Source: an uncultured Clostridium sp. (lineage in GTDB: Bacteria; Bacillota; Clostridia; Lachnospirales; Lachnospiraceae). Taken from it: 64,000 bases of DNA. Position numbers and translations under genes: made by a program. The stretch is taken from positions 1 through 64,000 of the forward strand of contig CANRZB010000010.1 in NCBI GenBank assembly GCA_947644195.1, in the 5' to 3' direction. Below are positions 17,927 through 27,932 of this stretch, piece after piece (position 1 is the stretch's first letter; each line of letters starts with the position of its first letter). The notes beneath the pieces were generated by a model that was given only the letters and a program-made list of their open reading frames with translations, was not told where the DNA came from and did no database searches.

Positions 17927-19921
17927 ATGAAAGTAACATTAAAGGATGGTTCCTATAAGGAATATGACCAGCCGTTGGCGGTGATTGATATTGCGAAAGA
18001 TATCAGTGAAGGTCTGGCAAGAGTGGCATGTGTGGCAGAGGTGGACGAACAGGTTGTGGATCTGCGTACAGTGATTGACCGGGATTGCACCTTAAATATT
18101 TTGACGTTTGATTCCGAGGCAGGAAAAAAGGCATACCGCCATACTTGTGCCCATGTCATGGCGCAGGCGGTTCAGAATTTATATCCTGACGCGAAACTGA
18201 CGATCGGACCGGCGATTGACAATGGATTTTATTATGATTTTGATATGCCTAGCCTTACCAGGGAAGAGCTGGATGCGATTGAAAAAGAGATGAAGAAGAT
18301 TATCAAAAAGGGAGATCGCTTAGAGTACTATACTTTAACAAAAGATGAGGCAATCCGATTAATGACGGAGCGGAAGGAGCCATATAAGGTAGAGATGATT
18401 CAGGAGCATGGAGAGGACGAAACGTTGTCTTTCTATCAGCAGGGAGATTTTGTGGAATTCTGTGCTGGCCCACATCTGATGAGTACGAAGCAGATCAAGG
18501 CGTTTAAGTTGACTTCTTCTTCCGGGGCTTATTGGAGAGGCGATGAAAAGAATAAGATGCTGACCCGAATTTATGGAACGGCATTTGCGAAAAAAGCGGA
18601 TCTGGAGGAATACCTGGAGTATTTGGCGGATATCAAGAACCGGGACCACAATAAATTAGGCCGCGATATGGATTTGTTCACGACGGTGGATGTTATTGGA
18701 CAGGGACTGCCGTTGTTTATGCCAAAGGGTACAAAGATGATCCAAAAATTACAGCGCTGGATTGAGGATCTGGAAGACAATGAGTGGGGTTATGTGAGAA
18801 CCCGGACGCCGTTGATGGCGAAATCGGATCTCTACAAAATTTCCGGTCATTGGGGACATTACAAAGAGGGAATGTTTATTTTGGGGGAGGATGATGAGGA
18901 TGAGAATGGCGTCAGTGCATCCGGGAATGAAATCTTGGCGCTCCGTCCCATGACTTGTCCATTCCAGTATTATGTCTATAAGGCGAGACAGAAATCATAC
19001 CGTGACCTGCCATATCGTATGTCTGAGACATCTACTCTGTTTCGGAATGAGGATTCCGGCGAGATGCATGGCTTGACCCGTGTCCGTCAGTTTACAATTA
19101 CGGAAGGGCACCTGGTGGTGCGCCCGGATCAGATGGTGGAAGAATTCAAAGGATGTTTGGCATTGGCGAAATATTGCCTGCAGACCCTGGGAGTGGAGGA
19201 AGATGTAACTTATCATTTGTCCAAATGGGATCCTGAGAAACGGGATAAGTATATCGGCGAGCCAGAGGTCTGGGAAGAGACGCAGCAGCATATGAGGGAT
19301 ATCATGAATGAATTGGATATCGCTTACGTAGAGGATGTGGGAGAGGCTGCATTCTATGGGCCGAAAATTGATATCAATGCAAAGAACGTGTACGGAAAAG
19401 AGGACACGATGATAACGATTCAGTGGGATGCCCTGTTAGCTGAACAGTTCGACATGTATTATATTGATAAGGATGGAGAGAAGAAACGTCCGTATATTAT
19501 ACACAGGACTTCCATGGGATGTTATGAGCGTACTCTGGCATGGCTGTTAGAGAAATATGCTGGAAAATTCCCGACATGGCTGTGTCCGGAACAGGTAAGG
19601 ATTCTGCCGATTTCTGAAAAATTTGCCGATTATGCGGAGAAAGTTTTGGCAGAATTAAAGAAGAATGGAATTGATGCGACGGTGGATCTGCGTTCTGAAA
19701 AAATTGGCTATAAGATCCGAGAGGCACGTCTGGATAAGCTGCCGTATATGCTGATTGTGGGGGCGCAGGAAGAAGCGGAAGGCAAGGTATCTGTCCGCAG
19801 CCGTTTTGAAGGAGATGAGGGGCAGAAGTCCTTACAGGAATTTATTAATGCGATCTGCGAGGAGATCCGTACCAAAGAGATCCGAAAAGAAGTGGTGCAG
19901 GAAGAGAGCAAGAAAGAATAA
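17927..19921 (+). CDS. thrS: Threonyl-tRNA synthetase
   Basis: A 664-residue class II synthetase that charges tRNA-Thr. Domains in order: TGS (about 1-62), the second additional editing domain with HTCAHVMAQAV (72-) and its Cys/His metal ligands (FCAGPHL near 182), the catalytic core with motif 2 FRNEDSGEMHGLTRVRQF and motif 3 MGCYERTLAWLLE, and the C-terminal anticodon-binding domain starting PEQVRILPI near 563. Length fits the family (about 640). AAAGGAG precedes the ATG. Control is by the threonine T-box upstream. Confidence 0.97.
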   Translation: MKVTLKDGSYKEYDQPLAVIDIAKDISEGLARVACVAEVDEQVVDLRTVIDRDCTLNILTFDSEAGKKAYRHTCAHVMAQAVQNLYPDAKLTIGPAIDNGFYYDFDMPSLTREELDAIEKEMKKIIKKGDRLEYYTLTKDEAIRLMTERKEPYKVEMIQEHGEDETLSFYQQGDFVEFCAGPHLMSTKQIKAFKLTSSSGAYWRGDEKNKMLTRIYGTAFAKKADLEEYLEYLADIKNRDHNKLGRDMDLFTTVDVIGQGLPLFMPKGTKMIQKLQRWIEDLEDNEWGYVRTRTPLMAKSDLYKISGHWGHYKEGMFILGEDDEDENGVSASGNEILALRPMTCPFQYYVYKARQKSYRDLPYRMSETSTLFRNEDSGEMHGLTRVRQFTITEGHLVVRPDQMVEEFKGCLALAKYCLQTLGVEEDVTYHLSKWDPEKRDKYIGEPEVWEETQQHMRDIMNELDIAYVEDVGEAAFYGPKIDINAKNVYGKEDTMITIQWDALLAEQFDMYYIDKDGEKKRPYIIHRTSMGCYERTLAWLLEKYAGKFPTWLCPEQVRILPISEKFADYAEKVLAELKKNGIDATVDLRSEKIGYKIREARLDKLPYMLIVGAQEEAEGKVSVRSRFEGDEGQKSLQEFINAICEEIRTKEIRKEVVQEESKKE

Positions 19922-19966
19922 TTTTTTGAGGATTCGATGATATCATGGTTATTACAGATTGCTTTA

Positions 19967-19996
19967 GGGACAATGTGCCAATGGGTGCATTGTCCC
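19967..19996 (+). terminator. Hairpin after thrS
   Basis: GGGACAATG (19967-19975) pairs with CATTGTCCC (19988-19996), extended by inner wobble and GC pairs to a 4-base loop. No T-run follows, so it may slow polymerase or protect the 3' end rather than act as a canonical terminator. Confidence 0.55.
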
Positions 19997-20027
19997 ATCT
20001 GTCAGGGGTTTGACAGGAGGGGGAGGA

Positions 20028-20690
20028 ATGGCGCAGAATAAAGTTCTGATCGTGGAAGATGAAGTTTCCATCGCGAAGATGATTGCGATGAATCTTAAAG
20101 TTGCGGGATATGATACCACTATTTTTCACAATGGAAAAGAGGCAGCGGAAGCACTGGAAGAAAAACAAGATTATGATATTGCCCTGTTGGATGTGATGCT
20201 TCCGGGAATGGATGGATTTTCCTTATTTGAGATTGTAGATTCCTATGGAATTCCAGCCATTTTTTTGACGGCGAAGGATGATATCAATTCAAAGATCCAA
20301 GGTCTGCAGGGAGGCGCTGAGGATTATATTGTGAAACCTTTTGAGATGTTAGAACTCATGGTGCGGATGGAAAAGGTGCTGGAACGGACGAAAAAGTTGA
20401 GTGACAGTATCCGGGTATTGGATGTGGAAATCGACTTACAGAAACGGACGGTGCATAAAAATGGAGTGGAAATTCCACTCAAACCGATGGAGTTTGAGCT
20501 CCTGTGTGTGTTGGCACGCAATAAAAATATTGCGGTCTCCAGGGAAGACCTTCTTCGACGAGTATGGGGCATGGATTATGTAGGGGAAACCAGAACCGTG
20601 GATGTCCATATCGGACAGCTTAGAAAAAAGTTATCTCTGAGTGAAAACATAAAAACGGTATCTAAGATGGGATATCGGTTGGAGGAATAG
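20028..20690 (+). CDS. OmpR/PhoB-family response regulator
   Basis: The start is set at ATG 20028 (MAQNKVLIVEDE), preceded by AGGAGGGGGAGG; the track's TTG start is six codons earlier. The product is 220 residues: receiver domain with EDE acidic pair and phospho-acceptor Asp in IALLDVMLPGMDG near 52, and a C-terminal winged-helix DNA-binding domain (VWGMDYVGETRTVDVHIGQLRKKL). It ends two bases before the sensor kinase ATG, an operon pair. Because an envelope ABC operon follows directly, that operon is the obvious candidate target. Confidence 0.93.
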   Translation: MAQNKVLIVEDEVSIAKMIAMNLKVAGYDTTIFHNGKEAAEALEEKQDYDIALLDVMLPGMDGFSLFEIVDSYGIPAIFLTAKDDINSKIQGLQGGAEDYIVKPFEMLELMVRMEKVLERTKKLSDSIRVLDVEIDLQKRTVHKNGVEIPLKPMEFELLCVLARNKNIAVSREDLLRRVWGMDYVGETRTVDVHIGQLRKKLSLSENIKTVSKMGYRLEE

Positions 20691-20692
20691 AG

Positions 20693-22084
20693 ATGCGTTT
20701 AAGAACAAAAATGATTCTGATTTGCTGTATCAGCATTTTGTGTTCTTCGGCAATTTGTAGCGCAGCAGTTTACAGCTTGGTAAAACGAATTTCCCTGGAT
20801 GCGGCAGAGAGCCAGAGTTATCGGAATACCTACCTGTTATTTTCGGAAATCGAGGAAAGAATTACAACCCTGATGGATGGTAAGGAAGAGGAGATAGAAC
20901 AAAAAGTGTTGGCATATCTCTTGAAGATGCAGGGTGATGAACTGCTTCTCGGCTTTATGGCCGGGGAACCAGGAGAAGAAATCTTTAACAACACGATTTT
21001 TCAGCAGAGAGAGTTGTCTGGTCTGTCTTATCATTCTTTGGAAGAATTGGATGGAAGAATTGATGTAGCAGAAATGAAATGGGAGGGCAGACATTTCCTG
21101 GTCTTTCGGCAAGAGTTAAACGGAACCTGTGTCTTATATAAATTAGAGGAAGTGACTTATGTATGGTCACGCATGAGAATGTTGGGATTGGGTTTGCTTC
21201 TGCTGACAGTTGTAATTGCGGCAGTAGTCTGTTTGATTCTATTTGTCATATTAAATCGAATGTTGCGTCCCTTACATCAATTAAACGAGAGTGCGAAACA
21301 GATTGCCAGAGGCCGGTATGAGGAACGGGTGGCTGTCGAGCAAACGGATGAAATCGGGGAACTCAGCGGCAACTTTAATGTGATGGCAGAGGCGGTACAA
21401 TCCCACATTCAAAAACTAAAAGAGATTGAACAGAAACGAACATTATTTATGGGGAATTTAACCCATGAGTTAAAAACACCGATGACGGCAATTTCTGGTT
21501 ATGCCAAGACCCTCCTAACGGTAAAACTGCCAGAGGAAGACCGGGAAGATGCGTTATCCTATATCTACCAGGAGAGCTGCCGTTTGGAGAGACTTTCCAA
21601 AAAGATGATGCATCTGTTACTGTTAGAGGAAGAGGATGATCCGATTAGCCTGACGGAAGTGTCGGCGGAACAACTATTTCACAATGCAGAGGAGGCATGC
21701 AGCCAAAGTTTGTTGGAAGCCGGAATCGACCTAGAATGTCACTCGGATGGCGCGCACTTTTTGGTGGATACCGATCTGATGACCGAGGTGTTGATCAATC
21801 TGATTGACAATGCCTGTAAAGCCAGTAACCGAGGGGATCGTATCATTTTATCAGCGGGAGAAAACGTGATTGTAGTACAAGATTTTGGCAGAGGAATCCC
21901 GGAAGAGGAGCAGGCAAAAATCCTGGAGCCATTCTACCGCATTGATCAGTCCAGGAGTCGGGAGAATGGTGGAGCCGGTCTGGGACTTGCGATAACGGTT
22001 ATGATTCTGAAACGCCATCACTGTAGTATCCGGATGGAGAGCAGGATCGGAGAAGGGACCCGAATGATTTTACAATTTGTTTAA
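20693..22084 (+). CDS. Membrane sensor histidine kinase
   Basis: A 463-residue partner of the preceding regulator. Two transmembrane helices (about 7-28 and 163-190) flank an extracytoplasmic sensor region of ~130 residues. Then come HAMP (about 187-240), HisKA with phospho-acceptor His in GNLTHELKTPMTAI near 259, and the HATPase domain with NLIDNACKAS, DFGRGIPEE and GAGLGLAI. All catalytic boxes are intact. The signal is unknown; the downstream lipoprotein/ABC operon suggests envelope stress or a peptide. Confidence 0.93.
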   Translation: MRLRTKMILICCISILCSSAICSAAVYSLVKRISLDAAESQSYRNTYLLFSEIEERITTLMDGKEEEIEQKVLAYLLKMQGDELLLGFMAGEPGEEIFNNTIFQQRELSGLSYHSLEELDGRIDVAEMKWEGRHFLVFRQELNGTCVLYKLEEVTYVWSRMRMLGLGLLLLTVVIAAVVCLILFVILNRMLRPLHQLNESAKQIARGRYEERVAVEQTDEIGELSGNFNVMAEAVQSHIQKLKEIEQKRTLFMGNLTHELKTPMTAISGYAKTLLTVKLPEEDREDALSYIYQESCRLERLSKKMMHLLLLEEEDDPISLTEVSAEQLFHNAEEACSQSLLEAGIDLECHSDGAHFLVDTDLMTEVLINLIDNACKASNRGDRIILSAGENVIVVQDFGRGIPEEEQAKILEPFYRIDQSRSRENGGAGLGLAITVMILKRHHCSIRMESRIGEGTRMILQFV

Positions 22085-22107
22085 ATAATGATGAATACTT
22101 GTTGCAA

Positions 22108-22143
22108 ACATCCATGTTAGAATGACTCTGACATGGATGTTTT
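22108..22143 (+). terminator. Terminator after the two-component pair
   Basis: ACATCCATGT (22108-22117) pairs perfectly with ACATGGATGT (22131-22140), followed by TTTT. It separates the regulator/kinase operon from the ABC operon, so the latter probably has its own promoter. Confidence 0.75.
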
Positions 22144-22216
22144 CGTCTGAAATATTTTGGAAACCAGAAGCAAACAGACGAAAGGGTTATAAATTTTTAG
22201 TAAGGAGGGGCTGTTT

Positions 22217-23773
22217 ATGAGAAGATGTAAGATCGTTGGGATCCTTTCGGCTGTCCTGGTCTTTTCCCTGACAGGCTGTGCAGGAAATCCGGAGAAATCT
22301 GTAGTCCGGGAAAAGAATATGGATAAAATGCTGCAGGAGGCGAAGAAGAAAGAAGATACTAATTCCTATGAGCAAGTTAAGGAGGAAGTAAAACAATATG
22401 AGAGTTATCAGACAAAGATTCAGGATAAGGATCTGAAAGTAAATGTGGATGTAGATGCAAAAGTGGAGATTCCTGAGGTAGATCAACTTTCTGTCTATCG
22501 TGCCAGCCAGAAAAAAATAGATCAAAAGCTTCTGGATACGATTCGCAATGCGCTAACCCCGGATATCACCTACTATGATGGGGATAAGAGCAATGCCAGG
22601 ACGAAATCGGTCATTGCGAAAGAAATCAGGGAGATTGAGCGACAGAAAGCAAACGAGAAAAGGGATGATCAGGTTGAGGAATCGGAATATGAGGAAATGC
22701 TTGCAGACTTGAAGAAGGAATATAAAACAGCGCCGGATAAGGTTACTCTGACAGATTATCCGACGGACCATAAGATTCAGGAGATCCGAAAACAGCATGA
22801 AGCCAATCCAGGAGATTCTTTTTTTGACTGGTTGTACGATTTGCATGGCAACGGAAAATTCTTCTATGGTGTCAGTGATGGGAAAGATGGGAATTATCAT
22901 TCCCTATTTATGCAGAATTCCGCTGATTATGGCAACTGTATACGGTATTCCAGCAATCACAATGGATACGAAGCCAGAATGTACCATGCCAATGTGGAAG
23001 ATGACCTTGACAACATTGTTCCTATAGAAAATGGAAAAGAGCCTGATTTTTCTAAAAAGAAAGCAGGACAAGTAATAGAAACGGATACTACGATCCAGTG
23101 TGCAGAGAATGAGCCTTTGACAATATCGGAAGAGGAGGCCAAGAGACGAGCAGATGCGATTATGGAGCAGACGGGTCTGTCAAATTATGCAATTTATGAT
23201 CAAGGGTTGTATGCCCAAACGTTGGAAAAAGAGGAAGACACGGGTGATACGGCAGTCCGCTACCGGAAAATATATCGGTTTCTATATTTGCGGGAACTGG
23301 ACGGCGTCCTGGTCGACAACCGGGCAGGTTATAAATTGCTAGACGAATGGCAGGGAAAAGATTATGTAAAAAAGATGTGGGGGAGCGAAGCAGTGGCTGT
23401 GGCTGTCAATGACAGCGGCATCGTGGGCTTTTATTATCTTTCTCCGCTGAAAATCAAAGAAACCGTGGTGGGGCAGAGCCGGATCAAATCGTTCCAGGAA
23501 ATTAAAGAAACGTTTGAGCAGATGGTAGTAATCAAAAATACTGCAACAGACGTTGAAGGAATGGAGGATGCAAAAGTATCCATTAAAGTGACCGATGTCA
23601 GGCTGGTCTATACCAGGATCAGTGAAAAGGACAGTTTTGACACGGGATTGATTGTGCCTGTCTGGAATTTTGAGGGAAGCATTGTAGATGCCTATGGGGA
23701 GAAAACGACGGGTACGGTATTGTCGATCAATGCCATTGACGGTTCCGTCATTGATTACAGATTGGGGTATTAA
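22217..23773 (+). CDS. Lipoprotein at the head of the ABC operon
   Basis: A 518-residue protein with a clear lipoprotein signal (basic start, hydrophobic core, LTGC lipobox near residue 22). A charged helical region rich in Lys/Glu follows, then globular sequence I do not recognise; it vaguely recalls DUF-type lipoproteins common in Lachnospiraceae. AAGGAGG precedes the ATG. The next gene starts two bases after its stop, so it is the first gene of a six-gene operon. It is probably an extracytoplasmic partner of the ABC transporter or the sensor kinase; that is inference from position. Confidence 0.75.
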   Translation: MRRCKIVGILSAVLVFSLTGCAGNPEKSVVREKNMDKMLQEAKKKEDTNSYEQVKEEVKQYESYQTKIQDKDLKVNVDVDAKVEIPEVDQLSVYRASQKKIDQKLLDTIRNALTPDITYYDGDKSNARTKSVIAKEIREIERQKANEKRDDQVEESEYEEMLADLKKEYKTAPDKVTLTDYPTDHKIQEIRKQHEANPGDSFFDWLYDLHGNGKFFYGVSDGKDGNYHSLFMQNSADYGNCIRYSSNHNGYEARMYHANVEDDLDNIVPIENGKEPDFSKKKAGQVIETDTTIQCAENEPLTISEEEAKRRADAIMEQTGLSNYAIYDQGLYAQTLEKEEDTGDTAVRYRKIYRFLYLRELDGVLVDNRAGYKLLDEWQGKDYVKKMWGSEAVAVAVNDSGIVGFYYLSPLKIKETVVGQSRIKSFQEIKETFEQMVVIKNTATDVEGMEDAKVSIKVTDVRLVYTRISEKDSFDTGLIVPVWNFEGSIVDAYGEKTTGTVLSINAIDGSVIDYRLGY

Positions 23774-23775
23774 GG

Positions 23776-24396
23776 ATGAATAGCTTTGAAAGCGATATGA
23801 AACGGGCGTTTTGCAGTATTAATTTTTTCATCGCTTTACTCGTGGAGTGTGTGATTTTGTGCCGCGCTGGTTGGGAATCCGAGCTGTTTCGAATCAGTGT
23901 GCCGGTGCTGGCCTCTTTTCCTTACTCTACTGCATGGCTCAACGAATATCAGAGCGGATTTGTCAAGGAGTACCTTCCCCGGTGCGGGAGGAAGTCTTAT
24001 ATCTGGGGGAAGCTGCTTGCCTGTGGAATCAGCGGGGGAGCCCTGCCAGTCCTTGCTGGTTTGTTTGCCCAGTGTGTTGGGATCGAACCGAAAGGAGATC
24101 TGTTTCTCTTATTTTTCTCCGGGGTGTTTTGGGCAGTGGTGGCTGCTACGCTTGCAGCGGCAGCAAACAGCCGTTATGTGGCATATGGCGGAGCGTTTGT
24201 CCTATGTTATATGTTGGTGATCTTGTATCAGCGTTATTTCAAAGCTTTGTACTGTCTGTATCCCGTGGAATGGTATGCCCCGGAGCATACCTGGATTTTG
24301 GGGGACACGGGAATCCTGCTCATGGTAGGTGGATTCATCCTAATCGTTAGTATTCTCTTTTATGAGATTGTGGGGAGGTGCATAGAACATGTCTAA
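23776..24396 (+). CDS. Membrane protein, probable ABC-2-type permease subunit (small)
   Basis: A 206-residue protein with about six hydrophobic helices (FFIALLVECVIL, LLACGISGGALPVLAG, AVVAATLAAAA, GAFVLCYMLVILY, ILLMVGGFILIVSILF) and short polar loops. It resembles ABC-2 permease halves in layout but has no diagnostic motif. It overlaps the next membrane gene by 8 bases and both precede the ATPase, so the pair likely forms the transmembrane part of one transporter. Several ORFs in other frames here are shadows. Confidence 0.7.
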   Translation: MNSFESDMKRAFCSINFFIALLVECVILCRAGWESELFRISVPVLASFPYSTAWLNEYQSGFVKEYLPRCGRKSYIWGKLLACGISGGALPVLAGLFAQCVGIEPKGDLFLLFFSGVFWAVVAATLAAAANSRYVAYGGAFVLCYMLVILYQRYFKALYCLYPVEWYAPEHTWILGDTGILLMVGGFILIVSILFYEIVGRCIEHV

Positions 24397-25276
24397 GATA
24401 CGGCAGATCTTTTATATTGCCTGTTCTAATTTTCGGAAATGGCATAAAAATCCTCAGATTATTCTATGCTTCCTGCTTGCCTTTATTTTCTGTTTTTTGC
24501 TTTCCGATAAGGTAATGCAGTTTGCACTGGCGCATGGAACCCACCTACAGGGTTTGGAAGCTTTTATCTGGACATTTGGCGATTCCCAGTCGGTACTTGC
24601 GATTTCAATTTTATTGCTTCTGCTCTTTTCGGGAATTCCAGATTTATCCAATGAAGTACCCTATTTCATGATTCGGACGGATCGAAAAGTATGGATGATG
24701 GGGCAGATTATCTACCTGATCCTGGCAACCTTTTGCTTCATGTTGTTTATTCTAGCAGCAACAGTGTTTCTATCTTCCAGCCGTGCTTATCCTGCCAATC
24801 TGTGGAGTGATACCGCAGCGATTCTGGGATATTCGGAAGTCGGAGAAAGTCTGGCAGTACCTGCGTTTGTGAAAGTATTGGAATTGACCGATCCCTATCG
24901 CTGTACCTTGCATATTTTTTTGTTGATGACGGGCTACACAGTAACCATGGCAGGCATCATTCTGTTTTGGAATCTTTGCAGAAACAACGGAGGTATGGTT
25001 GGGGGGCTGGTCTACAGTGTGTTTGGTTTGTTAATGAATCCAGATATCGTGGCTAAATGGTTTGGGATTTCCATGGAACGGATGAGGATTGCCAATATTT
25101 TAAGCGGCTGGATTTCTCCGCTAAACCACGCTACTTACTACATGCATAGTTTTGGTTATGATAATCTGCCCAAACTCTGGCAGTCCTATCTGTTTTATTT
25201 ATTCACCAGTATTTTGCTCTTTGTGGCTTCTCTCTACAAAATAAAAAATTATCCGTTTCAGTTTACGGGAACCTGA
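24389..25276 (+). CDS. ABC transporter permease
   Basis: A 295-residue polytopic membrane protein with about six transmembrane helices (for example IILCFLLAFIFCFLL, IIYLILATFCFMLFILAATVFL, FLLMTGYTVTMAGIILF, YLFYLFTSILLFVASLY), fitting the ABC-2 permease size and pattern. It overlaps the preceding membrane gene and lies 77 bases before the ATPase. Substrate unknown; export of a peptide or envelope component is typical of this transporter type. Confidence 0.75.
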   Translation: MSKIRQIFYIACSNFRKWHKNPQIILCFLLAFIFCFLLSDKVMQFALAHGTHLQGLEAFIWTFGDSQSVLAISILLLLLFSGIPDLSNEVPYFMIRTDRKVWMMGQIIYLILATFCFMLFILAATVFLSSSRAYPANLWSDTAAILGYSEVGESLAVPAFVKVLELTDPYRCTLHIFLLMTGYTVTMAGIILFWNLCRNNGGMVGGLVYSVFGLLMNPDIVAKWFGISMERMRIANILSGWISPLNHATYYMHSFGYDNLPKLWQSYLFYLFTSILLFVASLYKIKNYPFQFTGT

Positions 25277-25353
25277 TTCCGAGACCGGAAAGAACAAGGT
25301 AAGTGAAATATGATATGTAATGTGGGATGAAATTCAGAAAATGGAGGACGGCG

Positions 25354-26007
25354 ATGGAAGAGAGCCAAGGAATTGTAGTAGATCATGTTTATAAATCTTT
25401 TGGAAAAGAGAGGGTGTTAAATGACATTAGTTTTACCATTCCTCCAGGCACAATCTATGGGGTGGTCGGTAATAATGGAAGTGGAAAGACGGTATTGATG
25501 AAATGCATCTGTGGTTTTATGAAATGTGACCAGGGAACCATTCTGGTAAACGGAAAACGGGTTGGCAAGGAAGTGGATTTTCCCGATCGTCTGGGTGTTA
25601 TTATTGAGACACCAGGATTTATCCCGAATTTGACAGGATATAAGAATTTAAAAATACTTGCTGCGCTGAAAGGGAGAATCGGGAAAAAGGAAATCAGGGA
25701 GACTTTGGAAAAAGTGGGACTTGCGCCGGACATGAAAAAACCGGTGGCAAAATATTCCCTGGGAATGAGGCAAAGGCTGGGAATTGCCCAGGCAATCATG
25801 GAGGATCCTTCGGTACTGGTTCTGGATGAACCTTTTAATGGACTTGACCGCTATGGAGTTGTGGAAATTCGTTCCTTGCTAAAAGAGCTGAAGGCAGACG
25901 GAAAATCCATTCTGCTTGCCAGCCACAATGCGCAGGATATCGAAGAACTTTGTGACCAGGTCAAGGATTTGATGGATAGGACAGGGTACGAGGAGGATAG
26001 AAAATGA
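25354..26007 (+). CDS. ABC transporter ATP-binding protein
   Basis: The start is set at ATG 25354 (MEESQGIVVDHVYKSF), with GGAGG upstream; the track's start is nine codons earlier. The 217-residue nucleotide-binding subunit has Walker A GNNGSGKT, a Q-loop region, signature YSLGMRQRLG, Walker B VLVLDEPFNGLD and the switch His in LLASHN. It ends soon after the H-loop, so it is a minimal domain without the C-terminal extension of many drug exporters. It overlaps the next gene by 4 bases (ATGA). Confidence 0.93.
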   Translation: MEESQGIVVDHVYKSFGKERVLNDISFTIPPGTIYGVVGNNGSGKTVLMKCICGFMKCDQGTILVNGKRVGKEVDFPDRLGVIIETPGFIPNLTGYKNLKILAALKGRIGKKEIRETLEKVGLAPDMKKPVAKYSLGMRQRLGIAQAIMEDPSVLVLDEPFNGLDRYGVVEIRSLLKELKADGKSILLASHNAQDIEELCDQVKDLMDRTGYEEDRK

Positions 26008-27932
26008 TTTTTGTAAAAAGGTGGAAACGAAAATACTTTATGTTGCTACTGTGTCTGGTAAGCTGTTTGATGGTGGAGATGGGAAAGAGCAATATCCTAA
26101 TCAGTAAAGCGAAACAGCAGACCCAGGAATCTACAGGAAAAGATACAGAGGGGAGTTCTGAAGATGGAGAGGGGATACCGGGGGGATCGGATGCAGGGAG
26201 CATGGGGGGATTTGTGATTGATAACCAGAACCGTTATGAGGACATGGACAAATCGTATTCTGGGGGATATCTTCCCAAGATCGAGGGAAAAAAAGCGGTG
26301 GTGGTGCTGCCATTATTGGCAAAGCGAAAGCTGTCCCAAAACCGGGTCAATGTTTCTCTGCGCTTTGGGGAATCGGAACATCTTCCGTTTGTGCAAAAAA
26401 ATTATGAAAAAACGGTTGCTTATGGCTATCATAAAACAGGAAACCAGGGGAAACTGTCAGGATGTTATCTGATTACTTTTGCCCTGGAGTTAAAGAAAGA
26501 ATATTATAATGGGAATTATCCGGTAAGTCTGTCCGTATCCGCTGAGGACGAATCCGGGGTAGAAATTAGCCAGGAATTTACGGTATCTGTAGCACTGACA
26601 AATGGAAAAGAGATGGATGGGGACAGCGCCCAGGGGACGGGAGAATCTGGCGGTGCATCTTATTTTTCTGTTGATAACCGCACGGTTTATCCGGGGATGA
26701 ACAGATCGTATTCGAGAGGATATGTCCCAAAAGAGGGATCGGGAAAAGTTCATCTGCTACTTCCATTGCAGGCAAAGCGTTCGTTGTCGAAAAAGGAGCT
26801 GACTGCCAGCGTCCGGTTTGGGGAGTCTGAAAATCTACCATTTGTACACAAGAATTATGATAAGATGATCTGCTATGGAAATCATCAGACTGGAAAGAAG
26901 GGGAAGAAAGCAGGCTGCTATCTGGTGAATTTTGATTTGAGCCTGAAAGCGGATTATTATAATGGCAGCTATCCTGTGACCGTCGCTGTCACAGCACAGG
27001 ACGAATCCGGGTTGGAAATCAGCCAGGAGTTTACCTTGTATGTTTCGCTAACAAGAGGGAAGCAACCGGAGGGAGACGCGGCACAGGCTGGTGCAGAAGA
27101 AAACCAGCCGCAGTTTGCACCGAAAGTCAGGGTGGCAGCTTGTCAGCTTTCCGATCATACCATTTTGTGCGGAAAGGAGTTTACAGCAAAGTTGACATTG
27201 CTCAATTCCAGCAAAACCAGCCCAGTCAAAAACATGTTGATTAAAATTGCTCCCGGGGAAAATGTGGAGTTGACGGAAGCCACGGGAAGCAGCTATGTGA
27301 ATCATTTGGAAAGCGGAAAAACTTGCACGGTCTCTGTTCCGCTTCGGGTCAAAGCGGTCGCTCCGGGCGGACAGTATGAATTCGTAGTAACGATGGACTA
27401 TGCCGATCAAAAGGGGAATCCGTATACGATGGAGGAAACGGTAAAAATATCGGCACAGCAGCAGGCAGAATTAGAAATTGCACCCCTGGGTATGCCGCGG
27501 GAAATTCAGATGGGAGAAACGATAGAACTACAGGCGCAGGCAATGAATCTGGGGAAGGGGAAGTTGTATAATGTCCGTGCATCCTTGGAAGCAGATGGTT
27601 TGGCGGCATCCGGCATGGCGTTTATCGGAGATATGGAGGCCGGGACTTCCATGAACGGCAGTATGGAATTGACGGTAGAGGGATTGTCAGGAGATTCCCT
27701 GTATGGCACGACGCAGGGAAAGGTCATATTTTATTATGAAGATGAGCAGGGGAAGGAAATGACACAGGAGCAGGAGTTTGAAACGACCATTTTATCTCCC
27801 TTAAAAGCAGAGCAAAATGATACCCCGGAAGATGATACGAAACAGTGGTGGATCATTATGGGGGTAATCGTATTTTGTCTGGTGCAGGCGGCAGTGATGG
27901 TTCTTTATCGTCGGAGAAAGGAAAAACTATGA
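26004..27932 (+). CDS. Exported, membrane-anchored protein with duplicated beta domain and CARDB/NEW3-like repeats
   Basis: A 642-residue protein with an N-terminal hydrophobic signal (YFMLLLCLVSCLMV), a Ser/Gly-rich linker and two ~120-residue direct repeats (about 68-200 and 212-345). The shared repeat motifs include RFGESEHLPFV/RFGESENLPFV, YYNGNYPV/YYNGSYPV and DESGVEISQEFT/DESGLEISQEFT. Two regions resembling CARDB or NPCBM-associated NEW3 beta-sandwiches follow (about 365-590), then a C-terminal transmembrane helix (IIMGVIVFCLVQAAVMVLY) with a basic tail. This topology places the repeats outside the cell. Its place within the ABC operon suggests an accessory or substrate-binding subunit. 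Confidence 0.75.
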   Translation: MIFVKRWKRKYFMLLLCLVSCLMVEMGKSNILISKAKQQTQESTGKDTEGSSEDGEGIPGGSDAGSMGGFVIDNQNRYEDMDKSYSGGYLPKIEGKKAVVVLPLLAKRKLSQNRVNVSLRFGESEHLPFVQKNYEKTVAYGYHKTGNQGKLSGCYLITFALELKKEYYNGNYPVSLSVSAEDESGVEISQEFTVSVALTNGKEMDGDSAQGTGESGGASYFSVDNRTVYPGMNRSYSRGYVPKEGSGKVHLLLPLQAKRSLSKKELTASVRFGESENLPFVHKNYDKMICYGNHQTGKKGKKAGCYLVNFDLSLKADYYNGSYPVTVAVTAQDESGLEISQEFTLYVSLTRGKQPEGDAAQAGAEENQPQFAPKVRVAACQLSDHTILCGKEFTAKLTLLNSSKTSPVKNMLIKIAPGENVELTEATGSSYVNHLESGKTCTVSVPLRVKAVAPGGQYEFVVTMDYADQKGNPYTMEETVKISAQQQAELEIAPLGMPREIQMGETIELQAQAMNLGKGKLYNVRASLEADGLAASGMAFIGDMEAGTSMNGSMELTVEGLSGDSLYGTTQGKVIFYYEDEQGKEMTQEQEFETTILSPLKAEQNDTPEDDTKQWWIIMGVIVFCLVQAAVMVLYRRRKEKL

